A stretch of DNA of 23,365 nt. Source: an uncultured Thalassospira sp. (lineage in GTDB: Bacteria; Pseudomonadota; Alphaproteobacteria; Rhodospirillales_A; Thalassospiraceae). The first letter of the stretch is position 1. Every line of letters starts with the position of its first letter. The stretch covers positions 1-23,365 of the forward strand of contig CAMPHD010000009.1 in assembly GCA_946885765.1 (NCBI GenBank), written 5' to 3'. Positions 1 through 7,319 of the stretch are shown one piece after another. The translations under genes were made by a program, and so were the position numbers. Under the pieces are notes generated by a model that worked only from the letters and a program-made list of their open reading frames with translations, was not told the origin of the DNA and did not search any database.

Positions 1-681
1 AAGATTGATGTCACGGCCAAGTGCCTTGCCGTATTCGATCCGGATGCCACCAATGCCCAAAAGGAATTCAACCTCGCGCTGGGCGAAGTCATCGGTCATT
101 TTGTAAGCCGCAAGACCATATTCATTAAGCCCGCCCGGCTTTGCCTTGGCTTCGAATACTGTCACATCATGACCCAGCATCGCCGCCCGGTGCGCACACG
201 AAAGCCCCGCTGGACCAGCGCCGACCACTGCAATCTGCTTGCCGGTCGAAGGTGCACGTTTGAACGGATGGGGCAAATCAGCCCGCGCCATCAGATGATC
301 GACGGCAAAACGTTGCAAACTGCCAATTTCAACGGCGACATCTTCGGAAACATTGCGCACACAGGCCTGTTCGCACAGCACTTCCGTCGGGCAGGCACGC
401 GCGCAGGTGCCACCCATGATATTGGCCGACAGGATGGTTTTGGCCGCTCCGTCCGGATTCCCGGTGCTGATTTTGCGGATGAAGCCCGGAATATCAATTG
501 ATGTCGGGCATGCCGTAACGCACGGCGCGTCATAGCAATACAGGCAGCGATTGCTTTCGGCCATGGCCTGCAAGGTGGAATAAGGCGGATGCAGATCGGA
601 AAAGCCGTCATCAGCATCGTTATGGCCAACACCGTGGATCACACCCGATTTCGAAACTTGCTTGCCCTGCAAGATGGTCAT
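1..681 (-). CDS. preT: NAD-dependent dihydropyrimidine dehydrogenase subunit PreT (5' part, cut by window edge)
   Basis: I translated the minus strand from the ATG at 681 and it stays open to base 1, giving 227 residues; the rest lies outside the window. Two Cys clusters (C46, C49, C54, C58 and C93, C97, C103, C107) form the N-terminal 4Fe-4S module, in the contexts RCLYCYDAPC and GGTCARACP. An FAD-binding GAGPAG motif follows at about residues 153-159. This order is typical of PreT and glutamate-synthase small-subunit relatives; the wording RCLYCYDAPCVTACPT matches PreT best. PreT is known to work with PreA, reducing uracil and thymine to dihydropyrimidines with NADH in the cytoplasm. The preA partner would be expected beyond the left edge. 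The start has a good Shine-Dalgarno (AGGGAGA) that falls in an inverted repeat, annotated separately. A related glutamate-synthase-like oxidoreductase is the alternative. Confidence 0.87.
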   Translation of the reverse strand, partial: MTILQGKQVSKSGVIHGVGHNDADDGFSDLHPPYSTLQAMAESNRCLYCYDAPCVTACPTSIDIPGFIRKISTGNPDGAAKTILSANIMGGTCARACPTEVLCEQACVRNVSEDVAVEIGSLQRFAVDHLMARADLPHPFKRAPSTGKQIAVVGAGPAGLSCAHRAAMLGHDVTVFEAKAKPGGLNEYGLAAYKMTDDFAQREVEFLLGIGGIRIEYGKALGRDINL

Positions 682-737
682 GTTTTGTCTCCCTGCCAAA
701 AAGGCGTCCTCTCCTGGCGTCAGCGAGAGACAAAACA
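681..737 (-). promoter_or_regulatory. Inverted repeat overlapping the preT ribosome binding site and start
   Basis: TGTTTTGTCTC at 681-691 and its perfect complement GAGACAAAACA at 727-737 form an 11-bp inverted repeat with a 35-base loop. In the minus-strand transcript the inner arm covers part of the AGGGAGA Shine-Dalgarno and the A of the start codon. Folding would therefore hide the preT translation start. The loop also holds a direct repeat of GACGCC. It could instead be a DNA-level operator. The repeat is seen directly; its function is inferred. Confidence 0.4.
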
Positions 738-1079
738 AGAATGGCATCCTCAAAAGACCAGCCGCCATGTAAGCCGCAAAGGGCTTCGGATGGATTTATG
801 GCGTATGTGGGCAGGCGGGCCCGCCCAACTCTGGGTCTTCTATCAATGACATTCTTGGCGTATCCGTCCGGCTTACCGCCGAACTGTTTCCCAGTATTCG
901 ATCTGCCGCGCTTTTATGGAGTTCGGGTTATTCCCGTTTGATAGCGCGTACAGATGCCTCTCTCTGACCTATACAGCATGTCCAATCCTGATCATTTGGT
1001 CAAGATTAAAAATGCACGCAATTAAACTTGCAGTTTCATCCTGCATTTCTGCGCTTTTCATCTTCCGACAGCCGGAAAG
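682..1079. other. Intergenic region between the Lrp regulator and preT
   Basis: These 398 bases separate two minus-strand genes, so the promoter of preT probably lies here. Apart from the inverted repeat beside preT, the visible structure is a 12-bp perfect palindrome GGCGGGCCCGCC at 814-825. The small reading frames here lack good ribosome binding sites and do not resemble known proteins. I see no RNA gene. Confidence 0.5.
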
Positions 1080-1535
1080 CTATAACGAATAGCTGTCCTT
1101 GACCGCTTCCATCACGACAAAGGTCGAAGTATGCGAGACATAGGGCAGTTCGGAAATCTTTTCGCCCAGCACACGACGATAATCGCCAATATCGCGGCTG
1201 CGCACCTTGATCAGGTAATCAAAGGCCCCGGCGATCATGTGGCATTGTTCGATTTCAGGGACGTCGCGGACAGCCTTGTTAAACGCATTAAGCGCCTCGG
1301 TCTTGGTATCGGTCAGGATTACCTGCACAAAGGCGATATGACTGGCCCCCATTTTTTCCGGATGCAGGATCGCGCGATACCCAAGGATATGCTCGCTTTC
1401 CTCAAGCCTGCGCAAACGCAACGCACAGGGCGTTTTTGAAAGCCCGACCCGATACGCCAGATCGGTAACCGTTATCCGGCCATTCACCGCCACTTCACGC
1501 AGCACGGCCAGATCAATCTTGTCCAAAACACCCAT
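1080..1535 (-). CDS. Lrp/AsnC family transcriptional regulator, PutR-like
   Basis: The 151-residue protein has the standard Lrp length and layout. An N-terminal winged helix-turn-helix (about residues 5-60, with the recognition stretch LAYRVGLSKTPCALRLRRLE) precedes a RAM/Lrp ligand-binding domain (about 65-145, with VPEIEQCHMIAGAFDYLIKV). The wording KTPC..R.RRLEE..I.GYRA and CHMIAG.FDYL.KVR is that of the alphaproteobacterial proline-responsive activator PutR and other leucine/proline-sensing members. It is divergent from the stress-protein/symporter pair, so control of that amino-acid transporter is a reasonable inference. Autoregulation from the shared intergenic region is usual for the family. 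The ligand cannot be read from the sequence. Confidence 0.85.
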   Translation of the reverse strand: MGVLDKIDLAVLREVAVNGRITVTDLAYRVGLSKTPCALRLRRLEESEHILGYRAILHPEKMGASHIAFVQVILTDTKTEALNAFNKAVRDVPEIEQCHMIAGAFDYLIKVRSRDIGDYRRVLGEKISELPYVSHTSTFVVMEAVKDSYSL

Positions 1536-1592
1536 TTGAACCCTCTATTGAAACCTTATTTCCTATCAACTTGGCAATATTAGGTGAAATTA

Positions 1593-1616
1593 CCCAAACA
1601 TCAAATCAACTTTGGG
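1593..1616. promoter_or_regulatory. Candidate operator in the Lrp/stress-protein divergent region
   Basis: CCCAAA at 1593-1598 and TTTGGG at 1611-1616 form a 6-bp inverted repeat around an AT-rich 12-base spacer. It lies between the two divergent starts. Lrp-family proteins typically bind degenerate AT-rich palindromes in such places. Short arms make this weak evidence. Confidence 0.25.
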
Positions 1617-1740
1617 GAAAATTACTTGTCATAAAATCGTATCATTGGAAAAGGCGACAAGCCGACAAGACCGGATCAAATCCGGCGTAACGGGAGTGAA
1701 AAACCGACAACGAACAACCATCGCAAAAAGGGACTTCACC

Positions 1741-2187
1741 ATGTCACAGACACCATCCGTGAAGCCGATCCTGATTGGCTATGACGGGACAGAGGCCGCT
1801 GACCGCGCGGTGCAATTTACCGCTAACCGGGCCGCCGCCGAAGGATGCCCGGTTCATGTCATTTACGTTCTTGAATGGTCGCCATACAGCTTTCTGTCGG
1901 CCCAGGAACTTGAAGAACGCCATCAACGCCGAACCGAAGAACTTTCCCGTGCCGAGGCCACCCTTGCCCCGGCACTTCGTGTTTTTACCGACCGCAATAT
2001 TCCCATGACCTACGAGGTCAGATACGGCCATTCCGGCGAACTGATCTGCCAGATCGCCAAGGAAAAGAAGGCGACGCAGATCGTCCTTGGCCGAAAGGGC
2101 GGCACAGCCCTTGGCGCGCGATTATTGGGCAGCCTTGCCCTGACTCTGGTTCAGGCCAGTCCCGTGCCCGTCACCGTGGTGCCCTGA
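1741..2187 (+). CDS. Universal stress protein (UspA family)
   Basis: The protein has 148 residues, normal for a single-domain Usp. It opens with a beta strand ending in the nucleotide-contacting Asp (ILIGYDGTEAADRAV). It ends with the ATP-binding pattern G-x2-G-x(n)-G-S (LGRKGG...LLGSLALTL) followed by the final strand SPVPVTVVP. I chose the ATG at 1741 because AAAGGGAC lies at the right distance and the conserved first strand begins nine residues later. An upstream TTG at 1612 in the same frame would add 43 residues with no family resemblance. The stop is 53 bases before the symporter start, so the two are probably co-transcribed. Usp proteins are cytoplasmic stress modulators, often paired with transporters; the specific role here is unknown. 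Confidence 0.87.
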   Translation: MSQTPSVKPILIGYDGTEAADRAVQFTANRAAAEGCPVHVIYVLEWSPYSFLSAQELEERHQRRTEELSRAEATLAPALRVFTDRNIPMTYEVRYGHSGELICQIAKEKKATQIVLGRKGGTALGARLLGSLALTLVQASPVPVTVVP

Positions 2188-2240
2188 ACACCACCGGGTT
2201 TGCAGTCAAAACATAAAACAATCAAAATCGGAGAGTTCTC

Positions 2241-3788
2241 ATGTCTTGCCAGTACAAAGTCCCGGCGTGGGCCGCGGGTATAACCGCGACTATTTTCCCC
2301 TTCATGGCGATGGCGCAGGAAGGGACGCTTGACCAGCGAATCAACGAAACCGTTGCACCGATTTCAAATATCATTGCCGGTACAATTTTCTATTCAATCC
2401 CCGTTGCAGGCATCGATTTCCCCCTGATCGTCGGTTGGCTTGTGATTGCCGCCGCCATTTTCACGCTTTATTTCGGCTTCGTGCAGTTCCGCAAATTCGG
2501 CCATGCTATATCGTTGGTCAAAGGGGACTATTCGCATCCCGACGATGCAGGCGAAGTGTCGCATTTTCAGGCACTGGCAACGGCCCTGTCGGGCACCGTC
2601 GGCCTTGGGAATATCGCCGGTGTTGCTGTCGCGGTTTCCATCGGCGGACCGGGGGCGACATTCTGGATGATCCTTGCCGGGCTGATGGGTATGGCATCGA
2701 AATTCACCGAATGCACCCTGGGGGTTAAATATCGTAATGAATATCCTGACGGGCGCGTGTCGGGCGGGCCAATGTATTACCTGTCCAAGGGGTTGGCTGA
2801 AAAAGGCAAGCCCGGACTGGGCAAGGCGCTTGCCATCATCTTTTCAGTCTGCTGCATCGGCGGGGCTGTTGGGGGCGGGAACATGTTCCAATCCAATCAG
2901 GCGTTTCAGCAAATCGTTAACGTCACAGGCGGTGCCGATAGCTTCCTTGCCGGAAGCGGCTGGCTGTTTGGCCTGATCATGGCTGTCATTGTCGGCTCGG
3001 TCATTATTGGCGGCATCAAATCGATTGCCAAGGTCACTGAAAAAATCGTGCCTTTCATGGCAGTAATTTATGTCACTGCCGGGCTGGTCATCATCATCAG
3101 CAATATCGGCATGGTCGGTCAGGCGTTTAGCGACATTTTCGTCGGGGCCTTCACCGGGGCTGGTGTGGCCGGTGGTTTTGTCGGGGCGCTGATACAGGGC
3201 TTCAAACGCGCAGCATTTTCCAACGAAGCCGGGATCGGTTCGGCTGCCATCGCCCATTCAGCAGTACGAACCAAGGAACCCGTGACCGAGGGCTATGTCG
3301 CCCTGCTTGAACCGTTTATCGATACAGTCGTGATCTGCACCATGACCGCTCTTGTCATCACGATTAGTGGTGAACTCAATTCCGGCCTGACCGGTGTTGA
3401 ACTGACCTCGGCGGCATTCGCATCGGCCTTTACATGGTTCCCGCTGGTACTGGCACTTGCCGTGGTCCTGTTTGCCTTTTCAACCATGCTGTCATGGTCC
3501 TATTACGGCTTGAAAGCCTGGACCTATCTGGTCGGTGAAGGCAAAGGCAAGGAAATCATCTTCAAGCTGTTCTTCTGCCTGTGCGTCATCGTGGGTGCGA
3601 GCATGAGCCTTGGCCCTGTCATCGACTTCTCGGATTCCATGATCTTTGCCATGGCTATCCCAAATATCATCGGCCTTTATCTGCTGATGTCGGTCGTGCG
3701 CGGCGAAGTGAACCAGTACTGGGACAAGATCGAACGCGGCGAAATCCGCAAAGTCGATAAATCCGCTGCAACAGAAGCGAAAGCATGA
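2241..3788 (+). CDS. Sodium:alanine/glycine symporter (AGCS family)
   Basis: This 515-residue inner-membrane protein belongs to the alanine-or-glycine:cation symporter family, which takes up small neutral amino acids with Na+ or H+. Visible hallmarks are the glycine-rich stretch [20 protein letters not shown] (about residues 113-132), the VSGGPMYYL segment, the conserved [14 protein letters not shown] segment near residue 330, and many hydrophobic helices. The N-terminus has an extra hydrophobic segment ending in AMAQ, which may be a signal peptide or first helix. GGAGAG lies just upstream of the ATG. It follows the stress-protein gene and is divergent from the Lrp regulator, which probably senses an amino acid. 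A terminator follows the stop. The exact substrate (alanine, glycine, other) is not determinable. Confidence 0.9.
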   Translation: MSCQYKVPAWAAGITATIFPFMAMAQEGTLDQRINETVAPISNIIAGTIFYSIPVAGIDFPLIVGWLVIAAAIFTLYFGFVQFRKFGHAISLVKGDYSHPDDAGEVSHFQALATALSGTVGLGNIAGVAVAVSIGGPGATFWMILAGLMGMASKFTECTLGVKYRNEYPDGRVSGGPMYYLSKGLAEKGKPGLGKALAIIFSVCCIGGAVGGGNMFQSNQAFQQIVNVTGGADSFLAGSGWLFGLIMAVIVGSVIIGGIKSIAKVTEKIVPFMAVIYVTAGLVIIISNIGMVGQAFSDIFVGAFTGAGVAGGFVGALIQGFKRAAFSNEAGIGSAAIAHSAVRTKEPVTEGYVALLEPFIDTVVICTMTALVITISGELNSGLTGVELTSAAFASAFTWFPLVLALAVVLFAFSTMLSWSYYGLKAWTYLVGEGKGKEIIFKLFFCLCVIVGASMSLGPVIDFSDSMIFAMAIPNIIGLYLLMSVVRGEVNQYWDKIERGEIRKVDKSAATEAKA

Positions 3789-3805
3789 TCGCCCGTTAAC
3801 CAGAA

Positions 3806-3832
3806 AGCCCCCTGCCTTATGCGCAGGGGGCT
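3806..3832. terminator. Bidirectional rho-independent terminator
   Basis: AGCCCCCTGC at 3806-3815 pairs perfectly with GCAGGGGGCT at 3823-3832 around a 7-base loop. It sits between the convergent symporter and emrB stops, with short T-rich flanks on both sides. It probably ends both transcripts. Confidence 0.8.
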
Positions 3833-3841
3833 TGATTTGGT

Positions 3842-5395
3842 CTATTCCATAACTTCCATATGATCGTCACGCGACGGTGCCTTGCGCTTTGGCCCCTGCA
3901 TCAAAAGCAACAAGGGCACAACCGCAATCACGATCCACATCATCGCCTGAAAATCGTTCAGATAGGCGACCGTATTTGCCTGCGCCGTTACGACGTTATT
4001 AAGCGCCATCGCCCCAGTCGTTGTTTGCCAGTCCCAGCTTTCGGGCAACCACGGGCTTTGCAACGCCATCCGGAATGGCGTCAGGGTCGCGGCTAGACTG
4101 GCATGCATCACCTGCGTATTCTGCGTCAGCATCGTGGTCATCACCGAAATGCCGATGCTTGATCCGATATTGCGCATCAGACTGAACATCGCCGTACCCT
4201 CGGTACGGTAATGCGGATCAAGGGTGGCAAAGGTAATCGTGCTGAGTGGCACAAAAATAAAACCAAGCCCGATCCCCTGAATGATCCCGGTGCGGATGAT
4301 GATGTATTCGCTGACATCGGTCGTAAAGCCCATCATCTGATAAAGCGAAAGTGCCGTCATAAACAGGCCAAACAGGATCAAAAGCCGGATATCGATTTTG
4401 CCAATCAGACGCCCGACCAGCATCATCGCGATCATCGTGCCCACCCCGCGCGGCGCAAGCAACATACCCGCTGTCACCACCGGATATCCCATCAGGTTCT
4501 GCAAGAACGGCGGCAAAAGGGCCAGTGTTGCCAGCAACACCACACCGACGATAAAGATAAAGAACAAGCCGATGACAAAGTTCCGGTCGGTAAACAGGCC
4601 CGGCTCAAGAAACGGGTTTTTGGCGGTGAACATATGCACGATGAACATGTAAAGGCACACCGCCGCCAACCCCGTTTCAATCAGGATTTCGATCGACGAA
4701 AACCAGTTCTGGCTTTCCCCCCGGTCCAGCATCATCTGCAACGCGCCGATTGAAAGGCTCAGCAACGCAAAACCGAACCAGTCAAATGACAGGCCGTTGC
4801 GCTTATCGGTTTCCGGCACAAACGCCATGATCCCGCCAAGTGCCAAAAGCCCGACCGGCAGGTTGATGTAAAACACCCAGCGCCAATTGTAGTATTCCGT
4901 CAGATACCCACCCAGCGTCGGGCCAAGGATCGGGCCAAGCATCACGCCCATACCCCACATCGCCATGGCCGAGCCATGTTTTTCCTTGGGGTATGTATCA
5001 AGCAAAACTGCCTGCGACAACGGCACCAGCCCGGCCCCGAATGCGCCCTGCAAAAGGCGAAACACCACCATTTCGGGCAACGACACCGCCGCCCCGCACA
5101 GCATGGAGGCAATGGTAAAACCGGTAACCGACACCAGAAACAGCTTCTTGCGACCAAATCGTGCGGCCAAAAAACCGGTCGGCGGCGTCATGATCGCGGC
5201 GGCAACAATATAGGATGTCAGCACCCAGGAAATCTGATCCTGGGTGGCCGCCATGCTGCCCTGCATATGTGGCAGGGCAACGTTTGCAATGGTGGTATCA
5301 AGCGCCTGCATGATTGTTGCAAGCATGATCGAAACGGTGGTCAGACCGCGTTCAAGCGGCGTGGTCTCGCTGGCCGCCGTGGCGGCTGCATTCAT
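3842..5395 (-). CDS. emrB: DHA2 family (14-TMS) MFS multidrug efflux permease, EmrB type
   Basis: This 517-residue protein has the usual EmrB/QacA length and many hydrophobic helices. The first helix carries the DHA2 signature around LDTTIANVALP (about residues 32-42). The cytoplasmic loop after the second helix has GFLAARFGRKKLF, the MFS motif A. The motif C-like segment GVMLGPILGPTLGGYL falls near residues 150-165. Known relatives expel hydrophobic drugs and uncouplers by proton antiport and connect to an EmrA adaptor and an outer-membrane channel. The gene overlaps emrA by four bases (ATGA), indicating translational coupling in a marR-emrA-emrB operon. No TolC-like gene is visible in the window. 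The substrates are unknown. Confidence 0.92.
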   Translation of the reverse strand: MNAAATAASETTPLERGLTTVSIMLATIMQALDTTIANVALPHMQGSMAATQDQISWVLTSYIVAAAIMTPPTGFLAARFGRKKLFLVSVTGFTIASMLCGAAVSLPEMVVFRLLQGAFGAGLVPLSQAVLLDTYPKEKHGSAMAMWGMGVMLGPILGPTLGGYLTEYYNWRWVFYINLPVGLLALGGIMAFVPETDKRNGLSFDWFGFALLSLSIGALQMMLDRGESQNWFSSIEILIETGLAAVCLYMFIVHMFTAKNPFLEPGLFTDRNFVIGLFFIFIVGVVLLATLALLPPFLQNLMGYPVVTAGMLLAPRGVGTMIAMMLVGRLIGKIDIRLLILFGLFMTALSLYQMMGFTTDVSEYIIIRTGIIQGIGLGFIFVPLSTITFATLDPHYRTEGTAMFSLMRNIGSSIGISVMTTMLTQNTQVMHASLAATLTPFRMALQSPWLPESWDWQTTTGAMALNNVVTAQANTVAYLNDFQAMMWIVIAVVPLLLLMQGPKRKAPSRDDHMEVME

Positions 5396-6537
5396 TGCAC
5401 GGCCCCTACGGAACCGTCATCGGCCTGAATGATACCGATACAGTCAAGTGCTGTCGTCGCAAAGTCTGGCAGTACACGTATGTGATGGGTATCCACCTCG
5501 ACCTCGGTGCTCATGCCTGCCCGTAATTCAGGACCACCATTTTCAAGATCAACCGCGATCCGCACCGGAACCCGCTGCACAACCTTCACCCAGTTTCCCG
5601 TCGCATTCTGGGCCGGAATCACCGAAAATTCTGCACCGGTTGCCGGGGCAACCGAATGAACCGCGCCATGCCAAACCTTGCCTGGATAGGCATCAACCGA
5701 AATCTCGACCTCCTGCCCCGGTTCAAGATAAGTCAGGTCAACTTCCTTGAAATTGGCGTCAATCCAGATGGCATCGCTCGAAACAAGGCTTGCCATCGCC
5801 TGCCCGGCTTTGACATAGGCACCTTCTTCGGGTTTGTTGCTGATCACACCACGGAACGGTGCAGTGATTTCGGTATGAGCAAGGTCAAGTTCGGCCTGCT
5901 CAAGCGCGTATTTCGCCTGCTGATACTGCGGTAGATCCTTGATCGGGGTGTCATAACTGCCACCAAGTTTCGCCAACGTGGTTTTCATCGCCCGCTGATC
6001 AAGGACAATGCGCTGTTTTGCCGCCAAAAGCGCGTTTTGCGCTTCGTCCAGTGTTGCCTGCGACGTCACATTGCTTTTGCGCAAGGCCGCCTGCCGGTCA
6101 TATTTCTTTTTGGCAAAATCCAGATTGATCTTCGCTAGTTCAAGACTGCCCTGAAGCTCTTCATAGCTTTGCTTCAGCGCCGCTATCTCCTGCCCGGCGG
6201 CGGCAAGATCGGCGTGTGCACGTTCGACCGCAATCTGATAGGGGCGTGGATCAATGCGAAACAACACGTCTCCCTTTTCCACCCGCTGATTTTCATGGAT
6301 CAGGATTTCGTTGATTGGCCCGTCAACCTGTGGACTGATCGCGACCATGTCAGCATGGATATAAGCGTTTTCCGTGCCGACAAACCGCCCGCCGGAATAA
6401 TACCAGTACGCCCCGCCAACAATCACCGCAAGCGGCCCTGCCAGAAGCAGCACCGGACGCAGCCAGCGATTCTTGCGTTTGGCAACATTCTGTTCGTTAC
6501 CGGCAGATGCGCCAGCATTTTCATTTTTCTCGGTCAT
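5392..6537 (-). CDS. emrA: HlyD/EmrA family membrane fusion (adaptor) protein
   Basis: The protein has 381 residues. A cytoplasmic N-terminus rich in charged residues is followed by one transmembrane helix (about 27-47) and the adaptor hallmark TENAYIHADMVAISPQVDGP (about 55-74), the first half of a biotinyl-lipoyl domain. A long helical hairpin (about 100-200, rich in Ala, Leu, Gln, Lys) and the second lipoyl half (LAHTEITAPFRGVISN) follow, then a beta-barrel region. This is the periplasmic adaptor that joins EmrB to an outer-membrane channel. It starts 16 bases after marR ends and overlaps emrB by 4 bases, so the three genes form one operon. The family assignment is firm; the drug substrates are unknown. 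Confidence 0.92.
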   Translation of the reverse strand: MTEKNENAGASAGNEQNVAKRKNRWLRPVLLLAGPLAVIVGGAYWYYSGGRFVGTENAYIHADMVAISPQVDGPINEILIHENQRVEKGDVLFRIDPRPYQIAVERAHADLAAAGQEIAALKQSYEELQGSLELAKINLDFAKKKYDRQAALRKSNVTSQATLDEAQNALLAAKQRIVLDQRAMKTTLAKLGGSYDTPIKDLPQYQQAKYALEQAELDLAHTEITAPFRGVISNKPEEGAYVKAGQAMASLVSSDAIWIDANFKEVDLTYLEPGQEVEISVDAYPGKVWHGAVHSVAPATGAEFSVIPAQNATGNWVKVVQRVPVRIAVDLENGGPELRAGMSTEVEVDTHHIRVLPDFATTALDCIGIIQADDGSVGAVQ

Positions 6538-6553
6538 GATACGGGGCCTTGAT

Positions 6554-7048
6554 TCAGTCTTTCGACATTTTCGTTTTGGCGGGGGCGCTTTCGGGCGATT
6601 TTTGCGGCTGCTCGGCCACCATCAGGTTTTCGTGCATCTTTCCAAGAACGGAAATCAGCATATCCTGCATTTCCGGCGTGATACCGATCATCGCCTCTTC
6701 GCGGGCAGATGCGGCAACAACCATGATCCGTTCCAGCAACTCGTTTGCCTTCGCGGTTACATAAAGCTGCACCGCACGACGGTCATCCGGGTCCGGGCGG
6801 CGTTCAACCAGCCCTTCCTCGACCAGCTTGTCGATCAGACGCGCCGTCGTGATGGGCTGGATTTCAAGCATTTCTGCCAGTGCCACCTGCCGGATGCCTT
6901 CCTTGCGCGCGACATAGGCCATGGCCTGCATCTGCGCCTGCGTAAGTCCGAAATCCCCGGCATGACGCATGAAATTACGCCGCATCAGTCGGGTCACGTC
7001 CTTCATCAGGAAGCCGATGTTCTGTTTTGGATCGCTAAAGGATGCCAA
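6554..7048 (-). CDS. MarR family transcriptional regulator of the efflux operon
   Basis: A winged-helix MarR domain is clear: LTQAQMQAMAYVARKEG, then the recognition region VALAEMLEIQPITTARLIDK, then the wing ERRPDPDDRRAVQLYVT with the conserved D-x-R-D/R pattern. I place the start at a TTG at 7048, preceded by AGAGG. This gives 164 residues and leaves the usual short lead into GFLMKDVTRLMRRNF. An in-frame ATG at 7153 would put the start upstream of the likely promoter repeat (7074-7101). The ATG at 7006 has no clear ribosome binding site. Being first in the operon, it probably represses itself and emrAB, with release by drugs or phenolic ligands as in other MarR systems. The C-terminal 15-20 residues are a charged, probably disordered tail. 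Confidence 0.86.
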   Translation of the reverse strand: MASFSDPKQNIGFLMKDVTRLMRRNFMRHAGDFGLTQAQMQAMAYVARKEGIRQVALAEMLEIQPITTARLIDKLVEEGLVERRPDPDDRRAVQLYVTAKANELLERIMVVAASAREEAMIGITPEMQDMLISVLGKMHENLMVAEQPQKSPESAPAKTKMSKD

Positions 7049-7073
7049 GAGTGCCTCTGCCAAAGTCGATTGG

Positions 7074-7101
7074 TTGATATATAATAAGCAATATATATTA
7101 A
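7074..7101. promoter_or_regulatory. Candidate MarR operator and promoter of the marR-emrAB operon
   Basis: TTGATATATAAT (7074-7085) and AATATATATTAA (7090-7101) form an imperfect inverted repeat with 10 of 12 positions matching across a 4-base spacer. The stretch is far more AT-rich than its surroundings and ends 26 bases before the proposed marR start. Size and symmetry fit a MarR dimer site overlapping a -10 region. Regulator binding is inferred. Confidence 0.5.
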
Positions 7102-7319
7102 ATGCTTCTCCCGACCACAAGTCAGATAATTTCACATCCCTTATGCACCCCACTCATGGCTGCCGGTCATTGGACCTGCTTTGCAATTGCGGTGAAATGT
7201 GCGATTTTGATCGGCAAGCGTCGTGCGATTGTGATATGACACGCGCAAATTTACCGCCGGATCACTGAATTCCGACGGATAGAGAGATTCCCGTATCCCA
7301 AAGAAAAGACCCGCAAGTG

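Noticed and set aside
291..632. Minus-strand open frame of 113 codons inside the left-edge region
   Set aside because: It lies in another frame of the same strand within preT, whose translated motifs (two 4Fe-4S Cys clusters and GAGPAG) are unmistakable.
4211..4753. Plus-strand frame of 180 codons rich in His, Lys and Gln
   Set aside because: It is antisense to emrB, and the hydrophilic composition is what antisense of a membrane protein gives.
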